Of a stretch of 64,000 nucleotides of DNA, positions 52,185-61,103 are shown piece by piece. The translations under genes and the position numbers were made by a program. The notes below the pieces were generated by a model that was not told where the DNA came from, did not search any database, and saw only the letters and a program-made list of their open reading frames with translations. Numbering within the stretch: the stretch's first letter is position 1; each line of letters opens with the position of its first letter. Source of the DNA: Sphingopyxis macrogoltabida (GTDB lineage: Bacteria > Pseudomonadota > Alphaproteobacteria > Sphingomonadales > Sphingomonadaceae); NCBI GenBank assembly GCA_003241685.1, contig QFPJ01000008.1, positions 44,481 through 108,480 on the forward strand, read 5' to 3'.

Positions 52185-53098
52185 AGGTCGTCCGCGCTCT
52201 CGGCGTATTGCTGGCGGTCGGCGGAAGCCTTGCCGCGTGGCTGGCTTTTTCGGGTCGCTGGCTGCCCGCGCTCGATCCGCTCGCCTCCTTCCTGCCGCTT
52301 TTGGGTGCCGCGACGTTGCTGGGACTGCTGATCGCCCGGCGGCGACGGCGCTGGACGATTGTCATCGCCCTGTTCGGCCTTGCTCCCGTCGTGGCGGCGA
52401 TGTTGCCGGAATGGACGCGCCCCCTTCCTGCCGCGCGCGGCGCTGCCGCGGACATCCGCGTGCTGACGCACAATGTCTGGCAGGGGAACGGCAATCCCGC
52501 CGACACGGCTCAGGCGCTGATCGATGCCCGGCCCGACGTGCTGATGCTGCAGGAGGTTAACGGCAATTTTCGGCCGATGCTGGCGGCGCTGGCGGCGCAT
52601 TTCACTCACGCCACCCGGTGCCCGCCGGGCTGCGACCTCGCTATTTTCGCGCGCTGGCCGATAACCGACAGCGACTATTTCCTGAAGGACGCCGATGGCG
52701 CCAAATTCGGCCCGCCGATGCTGTGGGCGCGGATCGCGCCGCCGGGCGGCAAGCCCTTCACCGTCGCGACGCTGCATTATCCCTGGCCGACGCTGCCCGA
52801 ACAGGCGGTGCGGCGGCGGCAGGTGGCACAGGCGCTGGCTCGGATCGATCGCGATGCGCTGATCCTGGGCGGCGACATGAACCTGACGCCATGGGCGGCC
52901 GCGATGCGCGATCAGGACCGCGCGCTCGCCCCGCTGACGCGCAGGACGCGTGCGCTGGCGAGTTGGCCCGCCGGGCTTCCGGTCCTACCGATCGACCATC
53001 TGTATGCCGGTCCTGACTGGGCGCTGGTGTCCGCGCGCCCGCTCGCGGCCACCGGGTCGGACCATCGCCCGATCCTGGTCACGATGGTGCGGCGATGA
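52181..53098 (+). CDS. Membrane-anchored endonuclease/exonuclease/phosphatase (EEP) fold protein
   Basis: This 305-residue protein has three N-terminal transmembrane segments (about 5-22, 36-51, 59-75). It has an intact EEP catalytic domain: THNVWQGN (Asn98), LMLQEVNG (Glu125), ILGGDMNLTPW (Asp/Asn) and TGSDHRPILV (Asp/His). The C-terminal domain is likely periplasmic. It could be a phosphodiesterase or phosphatase on a lipid or sugar-phosphate substrate. Starts at GTG overlapping the GT2 stop (GTGA). It is coupled to the barrel gene downstream by a 4-base overlap. Confidence 0.87.
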   Translation: MKVVRALGVLLAVGGSLAAWLAFSGRWLPALDPLASFLPLLGAATLLGLLIARRRRRWTIVIALFGLAPVVAAMLPEWTRPLPAARGAAADIRVLTHNVWQGNGNPADTAQALIDARPDVLMLQEVNGNFRPMLAALAAHFTHATRCPPGCDLAIFARWPITDSDYFLKDADGAKFGPPMLWARIAPPGGKPFTVATLHYPWPTLPEQAVRRRQVAQALARIDRDALILGGDMNLTPWAAAMRDQDRALAPLTRRTRALASWPAGLPVLPIDHLYAGPDWALVSARPLAATGSDHRPILVTMVRR

Positions 53099-54399
53099 GG
53101 CGCGCGCTTCTGGTCTCGCTGCTCGGCGGTTGCAGCCTGTCCGCGCCCGCGCTCGCGCTTGCCCAGCAATCGGATGCGACCGACGGGTTGGGTTCGGTAT
53201 CCACCGAAAACAGTTTCGGCCGCGACCGCAACGTCAGCGTGCTCGAACGGCGGCGTCCCGACTATAGCGCCGAACCGATTCAGATCGGCGCGCTGGAATT
53301 GATGCCGCGCATCGCGATCGGCGGGGGGTATGACGATAATCTCTATGCCCAGCAGGGCGGCCGCATCGGCGATGCCTATCTGCGCATTCGTCCGCGCGTG
53401 TCGCTCGTGCGGCCGTCGCCGAACCTGAAGCTGTCGCTGAACGGCGAACTCGACCTGTTGCGCTACGCCGACAGGGCCAGCGAGAATGCGACCCAATATG
53501 CGGTGAGTGGCGGCGCGCTCTATACGATCAGCCGCTCGGACACGCTCAATCTGACCGCGCGCCACGGCCGCTACAGCCAGGAACGCGTGTCGCCCGATTC
53601 GCCGACCCAGGCATCGCGCCCGGTCCGCTTCACGCAAAGCGGCGGAACGGCGACCTACACCCATGTCTTCAACCGGCTGCGCGTCCGGGGCGTGTTCGAT
53701 GTCGAAAATCGCGATTACCGCGACAGCGTGACGCCGGGCGGCGATCCGATCGATCAGGATTTTCGCGATCATACCAACTACACCGGCACCGCGATCGCCG
53801 AATATGCGGTCAGCCCCAGCATCGCGCTGTTCGTCGCGGGCTCGCTCAACAAGCGCGACTATCGCGAGCGGACGGGGCCGATCGCGGCGCGCGATTCGAC
53901 CGGCTTCGACGTCGCTGGCGGCGCCAGCTTCGAACTGGGGCGCAAGGCGCGCGGGTCGCTGCGCCTCGGCTATCTGCATCAGGATTATCGCGCGGCGGCG
54001 TTCGAGGATGTGTCGGGCTTTCTGATCGGCGGCGAACTGGCCTATTTCCTGACGCCGCTGGTCACGATCACCGGGACGGTGGACCGCGGCATTCGCGAAA
54101 CCGGGGTCAATGGGGCGACCGGATACCTCGCGACCAACATGACGCTGCGCGCCGATTATGAACTGCTGCGCAACCTGATCATCAGCATCGGCGGCGAGCT
54201 GGAAACGCGCGATTTCAACTATATCGACCGCAGCGACGATCGGTGGACCTGGCGCGCGAACGCTGCCTGGCTGGTCAGCAGGCGGACGGCGCTGCGGATC
54301 GATGTGCAGCGGCGGACCCAGTCGAGCACGGGTGCGCTGCCCGGCCGCGAATTTTCCGGCAATCGCATCTCATTGGGCGTGACGTTCTCTGGACTTTGA
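53095..54399 (+). CDS. Outer-membrane beta-barrel protein of the EPS locus (BBP2-type)
   Basis: This 434-residue protein has a signal peptide (ending LALAQ), then strand-rich sequence with an amphipathic alternating pattern (MPRIAIGGGYDDNLYA, LNLTARHGRY, IGGELETRDFNY) and a C-terminal ISLGVTFSGL. The pattern is that of outer membrane barrels found in capsular and exopolysaccharide loci (putative beta-barrel porin 2). Export of the polymer is a plausible role. Its stop codon lies 30 bases inside the opposing acyltransferase gene. Confidence 0.8.
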   Translation: MRRALLVSLLGGCSLSAPALALAQQSDATDGLGSVSTENSFGRDRNVSVLERRRPDYSAEPIQIGALELMPRIAIGGGYDDNLYAQQGGRIGDAYLRIRPRVSLVRPSPNLKLSLNGELDLLRYADRASENATQYAVSGGALYTISRSDTLNLTARHGRYSQERVSPDSPTQASRPVRFTQSGGTATYTHVFNRLRVRGVFDVENRDYRDSVTPGGDPIDQDFRDHTNYTGTAIAEYAVSPSIALFVAGSLNKRDYRERTGPIAARDSTGFDVAGGASFELGRKARGSLRLGYLHQDYRAAAFEDVSGFLIGGELAYFLTPLVTITGTVDRGIRETGVNGATGYLATNMTLRADYELLRNLIISIGGELETRDFNYIDRSDDRWTWRANAAWLVSRRTALRIDVQRRTQSSTGALPGREFSGNRISLGVTFSGL

Positions 54400-55125
54400 C
54401 GGCTGCTCTCGGGCCGGATCTCCGCCGGTCCAGCCGTAAAGCGCCCCGTCGCAGGCGGCGAGCATGTCGGCGGGCGCCAGGCGGTTGATATAGCCGTCGG
54501 ACCCCTGATCGGACAGCAGCCTGGCCGGAATGCCGCCGACGACACCGCGTTCGGGGACATCCTTCGTCACCACCGCATTGGCCCCGATCGCCGCTTCCGC
54601 TCCGACCCGGATGCCGCCGATCACCTTGGCGCCCGATCCCAGAAAGCTGCGGTCGCCGATGACCGGCGCGCCGCGCCGGCTGCCGCGGTTCATATAGCCC
54701 AGCACCACGCCGTGCGTGATATTGACGTTGCTGCCCAGCACCGTGTCGCCATGGAAATAGAAACCGCCGAAACGGTTGAGGAACAGCCCCGGCCCGATCT
54801 CCATATATTCGGGGATCGCGAACCCATATTTGTAGCGCGCGCGCAGCAGCAGCCATTTGAACAGGACATAGGCGCCAAAACCCCTGGCGGGCTTCAGCTT
54901 CAGCCAGCCCGTCGTGCGCATCAGCACGGTATATTTATAGCCCGGCGTGAAGGCATAATGACGCAGGAAGGCGCCCGCGCCGACGCGCCCCGCATAGCGA
55001 TAGAGGTCCGCCGCCAGCAACGCCTTCAGCTTGGCGAAACTGACCGGGCAGCCGCGCAGGTGCGGCTTTCCGGTCTCGTCGGATTCGGAGCGTGCGGGCG
55101 CGGGGGGGACGGCCGCCATATCCAT
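54370..55125 (-). CDS. Serine acetyltransferase-like hexapeptide acyltransferase
   Basis: This 251-residue protein has an N-terminal helical part (SFAKLKALLAADLYRYAG) followed by a left-handed beta-helix with hexapeptide repeats (VNITHGVVLGYMNRGSRRGAPVIGD, IGANAVVTKDVPERGVVGGIPARLL). The fold matches CysE-type and maltose-type transferases; in an EPS locus it likely O-acetylates the polymer. It ends 30 bases inside the converging barrel gene. Start at ATG 55125 overlaps the upstream gene's stop (TGATG). Confidence 0.85.
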   Translation of the reverse strand: MDMAAVPPAPARSESDETGKPHLRGCPVSFAKLKALLAADLYRYAGRVGAGAFLRHYAFTPGYKYTVLMRTTGWLKLKPARGFGAYVLFKWLLLRARYKYGFAIPEYMEIGPGLFLNRFGGFYFHGDTVLGSNVNITHGVVLGYMNRGSRRGAPVIGDRSFLGSGAKVIGGIRVGAEAAIGANAVVTKDVPERGVVGGIPARLLSDQGSDGYINRLAPADMLAACDGALYGWTGGDPAREQPSKSRERHAQ

Positions 55126-55685
55126 CAGAAATACCGCTCGCCAAAGCGGATCGTGTCGCCGGGCAGCACGGGGAAATCGGCGGTCAGCGGATAGGCCTGC
55201 TCGCCCGCTTCGCCCGCGCGTTTCAGGAAGACGCGCTTCTCGTTCGCGCGATAGGTGAAGCCGTCGGCCTTCGCGACCGCGCCGCGGATGGTCAGCCCCT
55301 GCGTATAGGGATATTCGCCGGGCTTGTTCACTTCGCCCAGGATGTAGATCGGGCGGAAATTCGCGACCTCGACCGACACCTTCGGGTCGAGCAGATAGCC
55401 GTCGAGCAGCCGCGCCTCGATCGCCTTCGACAGTTCTGCCGTTTGCAGCCCCGCGGCCTGAATATCGCCGATCAGCGGAAAGGCGATGGTGCCCGCGGGC
55501 GACACTTCGAAGTCGCCGGTGAGCGTTTCTTCGCCATAGGTCGCGATCTTGACCTTGTCGCCGGGCGACAGGCTGAATGCCGCAGCGGGCGGCGGCGCGG
55601 CGCCGGTGCCCGCAAGCGGCGCCTGCCCGGCGCAGCCGCTCAGCATCAGGGCCGACGCCAGTGCGATGGGTCCATAGAATTTCAT
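55125..55685 (-). CDS. Polysaccharide export lipoprotein (Wza/GumB-like)
   Basis: This 186-residue lipoprotein has lipobox LSGC at residues 15-18 and a poly-export domain (FSLSPGDKVKIATYGEETLTGDFEVSPAGTIAFPLIGDIQ) plus a SLBB-like segment (PIYILGEVNKPGEYPYTQGLTIRGAVAKADGF). It forms the outer-membrane exit channel with Wzc-like proteins. It is short (GumB is about 210 aa) and has no C-terminal amphipathic helix, so it might depend on the barrel at 53095. Confidence 0.92.
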   Translation of the reverse strand: MKFYGPIALASALMLSGCAGQAPLAGTGAAPPPAAAFSLSPGDKVKIATYGEETLTGDFEVSPAGTIAFPLIGDIQAAGLQTAELSKAIEARLLDGYLLDPKVSVEVANFRPIYILGEVNKPGEYPYTQGLTIRGAVAKADGFTYRANEKRVFLKRAGEAGEQAYPLTADFPVLPGDTIRFGERYF

Positions 55686-56863
55686 GAGCTAACTCCCGGC
55701 TGGAGGGCTGGCGTATCGCGAATGTCGGTTGCGGGCGCGGCGGCCGCGAGCGTTGCCTCGATCCGCCCCCAATAATGCGCCGCTGCCCGGTCGACGCCAT
55801 AGGCCAGCGACCGTTCGCGCGCGCGCGCGCCGCAGCGGCTGCGATGTGGTTCGGCAAGGATGCGGGCAAGGGCGGCGGCAAAGGCATCGACATCGTCCGG
55901 CGGCACCAGCGCCCCGGCATCGACATCGATCGCGCCCGCGATGCTGCCGCGCGCCCGGTCCGCCAATATCTCCGACGGGCCGGAGGCGCAGTTGGTCGCG
56001 ACGACGGGAAGGCCGCAGGCCATCGCTTCGACCAGTCCGTTCGGAAAACCCTCCGCATTGGACGGCATCGCATAGGCCCGCGCCCGCGCGACGATGGCGA
56101 AGGGGTTGGCGACGAAGCCCGGCATGGCGACACGGTCGGCGATGCCCAGCGTCCGCGCCAGCGCCTCCAGCGCCCCGCGATCGGGACCTTCGCCCAATAT
56201 CACGAGCCGCTCGCGCGGCGCGGCGCGAGCATAGGCGCGCAGCAGCAGCGGGAAATTCTTGTTGGCGGTCAGGCGGCCCGCCGCGACGATATAGGGGTCC
56301 GGGATCGCGATCGCGGGCGGCTGCGCGGCGCGTTCGGCGATGCCGTCATGGTCGACCGGATTGGCGATCGCCGACAGACGCGCGCGCGGTACGCCGAAAT
56401 TGACGGCCAGATCGTCGACCACGCCTTCGGACACGGCGATGACATGCGCCGCGCGCGGATAGACGAGACGGACCAGCGCCCTGGACGCCAAAGCGCCGCC
56501 CAGATGCGCGCTGGTATTGACCCGCTCGCTGATCAGCCAGGGACGCCCGCGCCCCGCCATCGCCCAGCCGTTGGCGATGTTCGCGCGGGTCAGAAAGCTG
56601 AGAGTTGCGTCGGGCGACAGCTTTCCAGCCAGCGCGCGAAGCTGGATCAGGCTGGGCAGCAATTTATGCCGCGCATTCAATTGATGCACCGCGACCCAAT
56701 CGGGCGGATCATAAGCGCGCGGTTCGTCGTCGAGCAGCGCCAGATGGATGTCGTACCGCTCGCGCCATGGCTGCGACCCGCGCAGCAGGGTGACGAGCAC
56801 GCGCTCGGCTCCGCCGCCCGCAAGCGAGTTGATGGCGAACAATATTCGCTTTTTATCCGACAC
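55682..56863 (-). CDS. Glycosyltransferase family 4
   Basis: This 393-residue GT-B protein begins RILFAINSLAGGGAERVLVTLL and has IVAAGRLTANKNFPLLLRAYA and the donor-binding E(x7)E in MPSNAEGFPNGLVEAMACGLPVV. It starts at GTG 56863 behind GAGGAAAA. The stop overlaps the Wza-like gene start (ATGA). A third gene (the acyltransferase) follows in the same direction. The transferred sugar cannot be inferred. Confidence 0.92.
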   Translation of the reverse strand: MSDKKRILFAINSLAGGGAERVLVTLLRGSQPWRERYDIHLALLDDEPRAYDPPDWVAVHQLNARHKLLPSLIQLRALAGKLSPDATLSFLTRANIANGWAMAGRGRPWLISERVNTSAHLGGALASRALVRLVYPRAAHVIAVSEGVVDDLAVNFGVPRARLSAIANPVDHDGIAERAAQPPAIAIPDPYIVAAGRLTANKNFPLLLRAYARAAPRERLVILGEGPDRGALEALARTLGIADRVAMPGFVANPFAIVARARAYAMPSNAEGFPNGLVEAMACGLPVVATNCASGPSEILADRARGSIAGAIDVDAGALVPPDDVDAFAAALARILAEPHRSRCGARARERSLAYGVDRAAAHYWGRIEATLAAAAPATDIRDTPALQPGVSS

Positions 56864-56918
56864 TTTTCCTCGCTGGGGTTGGGCATTCGGGCCGCCTTGC
56901 GCTCTTCTAACACGGTCG

Positions 56919-56935
56919 TTTGTTGCAGTGCACAT
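56919..56935 (-). promoter_or_regulatory. EPS-locus element 3
   Basis: On the minus strand TGTGCACTGCAACAAAC, ending 55 bases before the GT4 start codon at 56863. It differs from the perfect element 1 mainly by one missing T and a C for T in the spacer. It contains GTGC-N3-GCAA. Confidence 0.45.
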
Positions 56936-57074
56936 AAGCATCGCCCACTTCATCGTCCGGCAGGGGCAACTGGCCGATTTCTGCGGCTTCGGACATGGTC
57001 GCGGTCACCGCTTCGGTTATCATATCCCGTGCGGCAGGGCGCGCGCCCGCGCCGCCAGCGAAAGGATGGATGCG

Positions 57075-57350
57075 ATGGACCGCCGAACGCTTCTGACGTC
57101 GATTGCCGGTGCGGCCGCCGCCGGTGGCACTGCCGCCACCGACAGCATCTCGGCAGACGGCGGTGGGCGCCCCACGCTGGCGCTGGACGGCACGGCCAAG
57201 GATCAGTGGCGCGTCCGCAGCTGGCAATGGACGGGCGGCGCCTGGCAACCGCGGATCGCCCATGCGCGGCGGACGGCGACGGGTTTCGACTGGAGCGGTT
57301 CGATCGACCCGATTGACCGGGTCGAAGCGGAATCCCGGCTGCGCGGCTGA
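57075..57350 (+). CDS. Small protein with Tat-like signal peptide
   Basis: This 91-residue reading frame starts at ATG 57075 behind AAAGGA (8-base spacing). The N-terminus MDRRTLLTSIAGAAAAGG has a twin-arginine followed by a hydrophobic stretch. The rest (TLALDGTAKDQWRVRSWQW, then a basic part) has no known domain. It lies between two GT4 genes that run away from or towards it, so it is transcribed from its own promoter. Length and signal suggest an exported or truncated enzyme; a fragment of a once larger gene is possible. Confidence 0.55.
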   Translation: MDRRTLLTSIAGAAAAGGTAATDSISADGGGRPTLALDGTAKDQWRVRSWQWTGGAWQPRIAHARRTATGFDWSGSIDPIDRVEAESRLRG

Positions 57351-57360
57351 CGTCCGCATT

Positions 57361-58563
57361 CTACCCGTTCACGGCCTTTGCCTTGGCGGAGGTTCGCGGC
57401 GCCCTGCGGCGAGGGGCAAGCGCCGCGCGATAGACGTCGAGCGTCGCCTCCGCGGCCCTGTCCCAACTGAAGCGCGCGCGCACCTGATCGCGGTCGACAC
57501 GGTAATTCGCCCGGTAATCCGCATGGTCCGCGCGCAAATAATCGGTCAGCGCCGCAACGTCGCCGACCGGGAAATAATTTCGCGGTTCCAGCCCGATGTC
57601 GAGGTTGGCCGATATGTCGCTGAGCAGCATCGGCGCGCCGCAACTGGCGGCCTCCAAAGCGGCGATTGGCAGGCCCTCGTGATAGGAAGGCATGACGAAC
57701 AGCGCGCAATTGTCATACAGGCATTTCAGCGTCGCGCGCGACTGGACCCCGGCAAAGATCACGCGGTCGCTGGCGCGCGCCAACAGGTCGCGGGCATAGT
57801 CGCTGTGATGGTCGGCGGACCCGGCGATCACCAGCTTGGCCGAACAGCCCGATCGTTCATGGGCGTCGATCAGGTCGTGCAGGCCTTTCTCGGGAACCAG
57901 CCGCGCGACGGCGAGCAGAAATGCGTCCTTCGCCAGTCCTAGCCGGTCGAGGACCAGCGCCGGATCGGCGTCGCCGGGCAGGTCGGACGTGCCGTTGGGA
58001 ATATAGGATATTGCCGGCGCGCGCTTTGGAAAGCTCTGCCGAAGTTGGTCCGCGAGCGATGGCGATACCGCGATCACGCGGTTCGCGAACGTCAGCGCCA
58101 GCCACTCGCCCGCGCGCAAGGCGCTGCGTGCGATCACGCCCCATTTGGCGCGATGATAATCGGTGCCGTGATGCGTGACGACGACCTTCAGGCCCATCAG
58201 CCGCGCGACCGGCGCCATCAGACCGGGGCCGATCGCATGAATATGGATCAGCCGCGCCCCGCGACGCCGCGCCGCAAAGACGGCGAGGAAGGTCGAAACG
58301 ACCGCTTCCAGATTCTGCGAACGGGGGCAGGGGATGCCGACGATTTCCACCCCGCGATGCTCGTTCACCGGCTCGGGCAGATAGGGCGCGCGGCCGAGCA
58401 CCACCGAACGATGGTCGGGCCACAGCGCCTTGACGCGCGGCAGCAGTTCCTCGCAATGGCTTTCGATCCCGCCCATCACATGCGGAAAACCGCGCAGTCC
58501 GGTCACGCAGATGACGGGCGACCCGTCGGTGTCGCTGGTGGGCTCATTCGTCCATCGCGGCAT
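57361..58563 (-). CDS. Glycosyltransferase family 4
   Basis: This 400-residue GT-B protein has VICVTGLRGFPHVMGGIESHCEELLPRV, HIHAIGPGLMAPVARLMG, LLAVARLVPEKGLHDLIDA and the E(x7)E region FVMPSYHEGLPIAALEAASCG. The VMGGIE motif is typical of capsule and EPS transferases. It starts at ATG 58563 with GGAG 7 bases upstream. It is third in the minus unit ugd-epimerase-GT4, 35 bases after the epimerase gene. Confidence 0.92.
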   Translation of the reverse strand: MPRWTNEPTSDTDGSPVICVTGLRGFPHVMGGIESHCEELLPRVKALWPDHRSVVLGRAPYLPEPVNEHRGVEIVGIPCPRSQNLEAVVSTFLAVFAARRRGARLIHIHAIGPGLMAPVARLMGLKVVVTHHGTDYHRAKWGVIARSALRAGEWLALTFANRVIAVSPSLADQLRQSFPKRAPAISYIPNGTSDLPGDADPALVLDRLGLAKDAFLLAVARLVPEKGLHDLIDAHERSGCSAKLVIAGSADHHSDYARDLLARASDRVIFAGVQSRATLKCLYDNCALFVMPSYHEGLPIAALEAASCGAPMLLSDISANLDIGLEPRNYFPVGDVAALTDYLRADHADYRANYRVDRDQVRARFSWDRAAEATLDVYRAALAPRRRAPRTSAKAKAVNG

Positions 58564-58598
58564 CGTCACACTCCAAAGGCTCCCGACCGGATCCCGGT

Positions 58599-59612
58599 TC
58601 AGGCAACCGCGGCCATCGGTCCTCTTCCGCCACGTTCGATTTCGCTGAGATACCAGTCGACGAACCGCTCGATGCCGCGCACCAGCGGCACCTTGGGGCT
58701 GTATCCGGTCAGCGCGTTGATCGCCGATATGTCGGCAAAGGTCGATGTCACGTCGCCGGGCTGCATCGGCCGCATCATCTTGATCGCCGGACGGCCGAGC
58801 GCGCGTTCGAGCATGGCGATCATGTCCATCAGCCCCACGGGGTTGCAGTCGCCGATGTTGAGCAGCCGGTGTTCGCCGACCGCCGGCGGCCGGTCGAGCA
58901 CCCCGATCACGCCATCGACGATATCGTCGATATAGGTGAAATCGCGCGCCATCCGGCCCTCGCCGAACACCTCGATCGATTGGCCGAGCAGGATTTTTTG
59001 GGCAAAACCGTAATAGGCCATGTCGGGGCGGCCCCAGGGGCCATAAACGGTGAAGAAACGCAGCCCGCTGAGCCGCAGGCCATAGAGCGTCGCATAGCTC
59101 TGGCTCATCAATTCGCAGCTGCGCTTGGTCGCGGCATAGAGCGATACCGGCGCGGCGCAGGGCTCGTCCTCGCGGAAACCGCTGCTGCCGAGCGGGCGGT
59201 CGCCATAGACCGAACTGGACGAGGCATAGACGAGATGATCGATATTGCCCGCGTGGCGCTCCGCTTCGAGCACCGCCAGATGCCCTTTCAGATTGCTATG
59301 TTCATAGGCGAAGGGGTTTTCGAGGCTGTAGCGGACCCCCGCCTGTGCCGCGAGATGGACGATGCTGCGGATGCCGTTCGCGGCGACCAGTTCCGCGATC
59401 AGGCCGGCGCTGGCGATATCGCCGTCGATCAGGCGGAAATTGAAATCGTCGGCCAGCCGCGCGACGCGCGCCTTTTTCAGCGCGACGTCATAATAGTCCG
59501 AAAAATTGTCGAGACCGATGACGCGTTCGCCGCGCGCGAGCAATCGCTCGGACACCGCGTGGCCGATGAAGCCCGCGGCGCCGGTGACGAGGATGGGCGG
59601 GCGGACCGTCAT
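58599..59612 (-). CDS. NAD-dependent sugar epimerase (UDP-glucuronate 4-epimerase-like)
   Basis: This 337-residue SDR-extended enzyme has VTGAAGFIGHAVSERLLARG (NAD), HLAAQAGVRYSLENPF, the SSSVYG motif with the catalytic Thr/Ser, Tyr-x3-Lys in YAATKRSCEL and GPWGRPDMAY. The AGVRYS and NPFAY patterns fit UDP-glucuronate/UDP-galacturonate 4-epimerases of the CapI/WbpP type. With the coupled ugd gene it would make UDP-galacturonate for the polymer. Start at ATG 59612 overlaps the ugd stop (ATGA). Confidence 0.92.
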   Translation of the reverse strand: MTVRPPILVTGAAGFIGHAVSERLLARGERVIGLDNFSDYYDVALKKARVARLADDFNFRLIDGDIASAGLIAELVAANGIRSIVHLAAQAGVRYSLENPFAYEHSNLKGHLAVLEAERHAGNIDHLVYASSSSVYGDRPLGSSGFREDEPCAAPVSLYAATKRSCELMSQSYATLYGLRLSGLRFFTVYGPWGRPDMAYYGFAQKILLGQSIEVFGEGRMARDFTYIDDIVDGVIGVLDRPPAVGEHRLLNIGDCNPVGLMDMIAMLERALGRPAIKMMRPMQPGDVTSTFADISAINALTGYSPKVPLVRGIERFVDWYLSEIERGGRGPMAAVA

Positions 59613-60958
59613 GCGGCCTGCCTTTCGCCGCGCGATCCGGTGTCGCCCGCCGCGGCGGGGCGGCCGATGCCGACGTAGCGCAGTCCGGCGCCTTCCACCT
59701 GTTCCGGCGGATAGATGTTGCGCAGATCGACGAGCAGCGGATCGGCCATCAAAGCCCGGAGCCGCGCGAGGTCGAGCGCGCGGAAGGCGTCCCATTCGGT
59801 CACGATGACCGCCGCCGCCGCGCCTTCGGCCGCTTCATAGGCGGAGGATGCATATTCGACGTCGGTCAGCACGGCTTCGGCGGCGCGCATCCCCTCGGGA
59901 TCATAGGCGCGCACCCTGGCGCCGGCATCCTGAAGCGTCTGGATGATCGCGATCGACGGCGCATCGCGCATGTCGTCGGTGTTCGGCTTGAAGGTCAGGC
60001 CCAGTACCGCGACCGTCTGCCCGCGCACCGCGCCGTCCATCGCCGCGATCACCTTGCGCCCCATCGCCCGCTTGCGCTGTTCGTTCACCGCGACGGTCGC
60101 CTCGATCAGCCGCAGCGGCGCCGCGTGATCCTGCGCCGTTTTCATCAATGCCAGCGTATCCTTGGGAAAGCAGGAGCCGCCATAGCCGGGCCCCGCGTGC
60201 AGGAACTTGCCGCCGATGCGATTGTCGAGCCCGATGCCGTGCGCGACCTCCTGAACGTCGGCGCCCACCTGTTCGCACAGATCCGCCATTTCGTTGATAT
60301 AGGTGATCTTCATCGCCAGAAAGGCGTTGGCGGCATATTTGATCAGCTCGCTGGTGCGGCGGCGGGTGAACACGATCGGCGCCTTGTTCAGCGAGAGCGG
60401 GCGATAGACCTCGTTCATCGGCGTCCGCGCGCGTTCGTCCTCGATGCCGATGACGACGCGATCGGGGCGTTTGAAATCCTCGATCGCGGCGCCTTCGCGC
60501 AAAAATTCGGGGTTGGAGGCGACGGCGAAATCGGCGGTCGGATTGCATTCGCGGATGATCCGCTCGACCTCGTCCCCCGTCCCGACCGGCACGGTGGACT
60601 TGGTGACGATGACCGTGAAGCCGTCTAGCGCGCCCGCGATTTCGCGCGCCGCGTCATGGACATAGGACAGGTCGGCGTGGCCGTCGCCGCGGCGGCTCGG
60701 CGTGCCCACCGCGATGAACACCACATCCGCCCTGCCCACCGCCTCTGATAGATCGGTGGTGAAGAACAGATGGCCCGCCGCGACATTGCGCGCCACCAGA
60801 TCGTCCAGACCCGGCTCATAAATGGGGATGCCGCCGCCGCGCAGCCGGGCGATCTTGTTCGCGTCCTTGTCGACGCAGGTCACGTGGTGGCCGAAATCGG
60901 CAAAGCACGCGCCAGACACCAGCCCGACATAGCCGGACCCGATCATCACGATACGCAT
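59609..60958 (-). CDS. ugd: UDP-glucose 6-dehydrogenase
   Basis: This 449-residue enzyme oxidises UDP-glucose to UDP-glucuronate. It has the NAD Rossmann GSGYVGLVSGACFADFGH, TKSTVPVGTGDEVERI and the substrate helix RRTSELIKYAANAFLAMKITYINEM. The catalytic cysteine lies in PGYGGSCFPKDTLAL, and the C-terminal domain has LGLTFKPNTDDMRDAPS. It supplies the uronic acid used by the epimerase downstream. The start at 60958 fits the family N-terminus (MRIVMIGSGYVGL). The EPS element 4 lies 36 bases upstream. Confidence 0.97.
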   Translation of the reverse strand: MRIVMIGSGYVGLVSGACFADFGHHVTCVDKDANKIARLRGGGIPIYEPGLDDLVARNVAAGHLFFTTDLSEAVGRADVVFIAVGTPSRRGDGHADLSYVHDAAREIAGALDGFTVIVTKSTVPVGTGDEVERIIRECNPTADFAVASNPEFLREGAAIEDFKRPDRVVIGIEDERARTPMNEVYRPLSLNKAPIVFTRRRTSELIKYAANAFLAMKITYINEMADLCEQVGADVQEVAHGIGLDNRIGGKFLHAGPGYGGSCFPKDTLALMKTAQDHAAPLRLIEATVAVNEQRKRAMGRKVIAAMDGAVRGQTVAVLGLTFKPNTDDMRDAPSIAIIQTLQDAGARVRAYDPEGMRAAEAVLTDVEYASSAYEAAEGAAAAVIVTEWDAFRALDLARLRALMADPLLVDLRNIYPPEQVEGAGLRYVGIGRPAAAGDTGSRGERQAA

Positions 60959-60994
60959 GAAGCGTGGCTCCCTTTTTATGTGAAGGCGGCATAT

Positions 60995-61014
60995 TTTTGC
61001 TGCGCCTGCGAACA
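60995..61014 (-). promoter_or_regulatory. EPS-locus element 4
   Basis: On the minus strand TGTTCGCAGGCGCAGCAAAA, ending 36 bases before the ugd start codon. It contains TCGC-N4-GCAG and is 17/20 identical to element 2 at 50268. Confidence 0.5.
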
Positions 61015-61089
61015 GTCGCCATGTCCGGGCCCGGGCGTCAACGCGGCAGCTTTGAACGGAGCGAATTGGGAGGCGAAGCGAACAGGGTC

Positions 61090-61103
61090 GCAATCGCGAT
61101 TGC
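61090..61103. promoter_or_regulatory. Perfect 14-bp palindrome GCAATCGCGATTGC
   Basis: It lies midway between ugd and the ALDH-like gene. Its half-site (GCAATCG) recurs as an everted pair at 50313-50336 in another EPS divergent region. It may be an operator; the factor is unknown. Confidence 0.4.
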
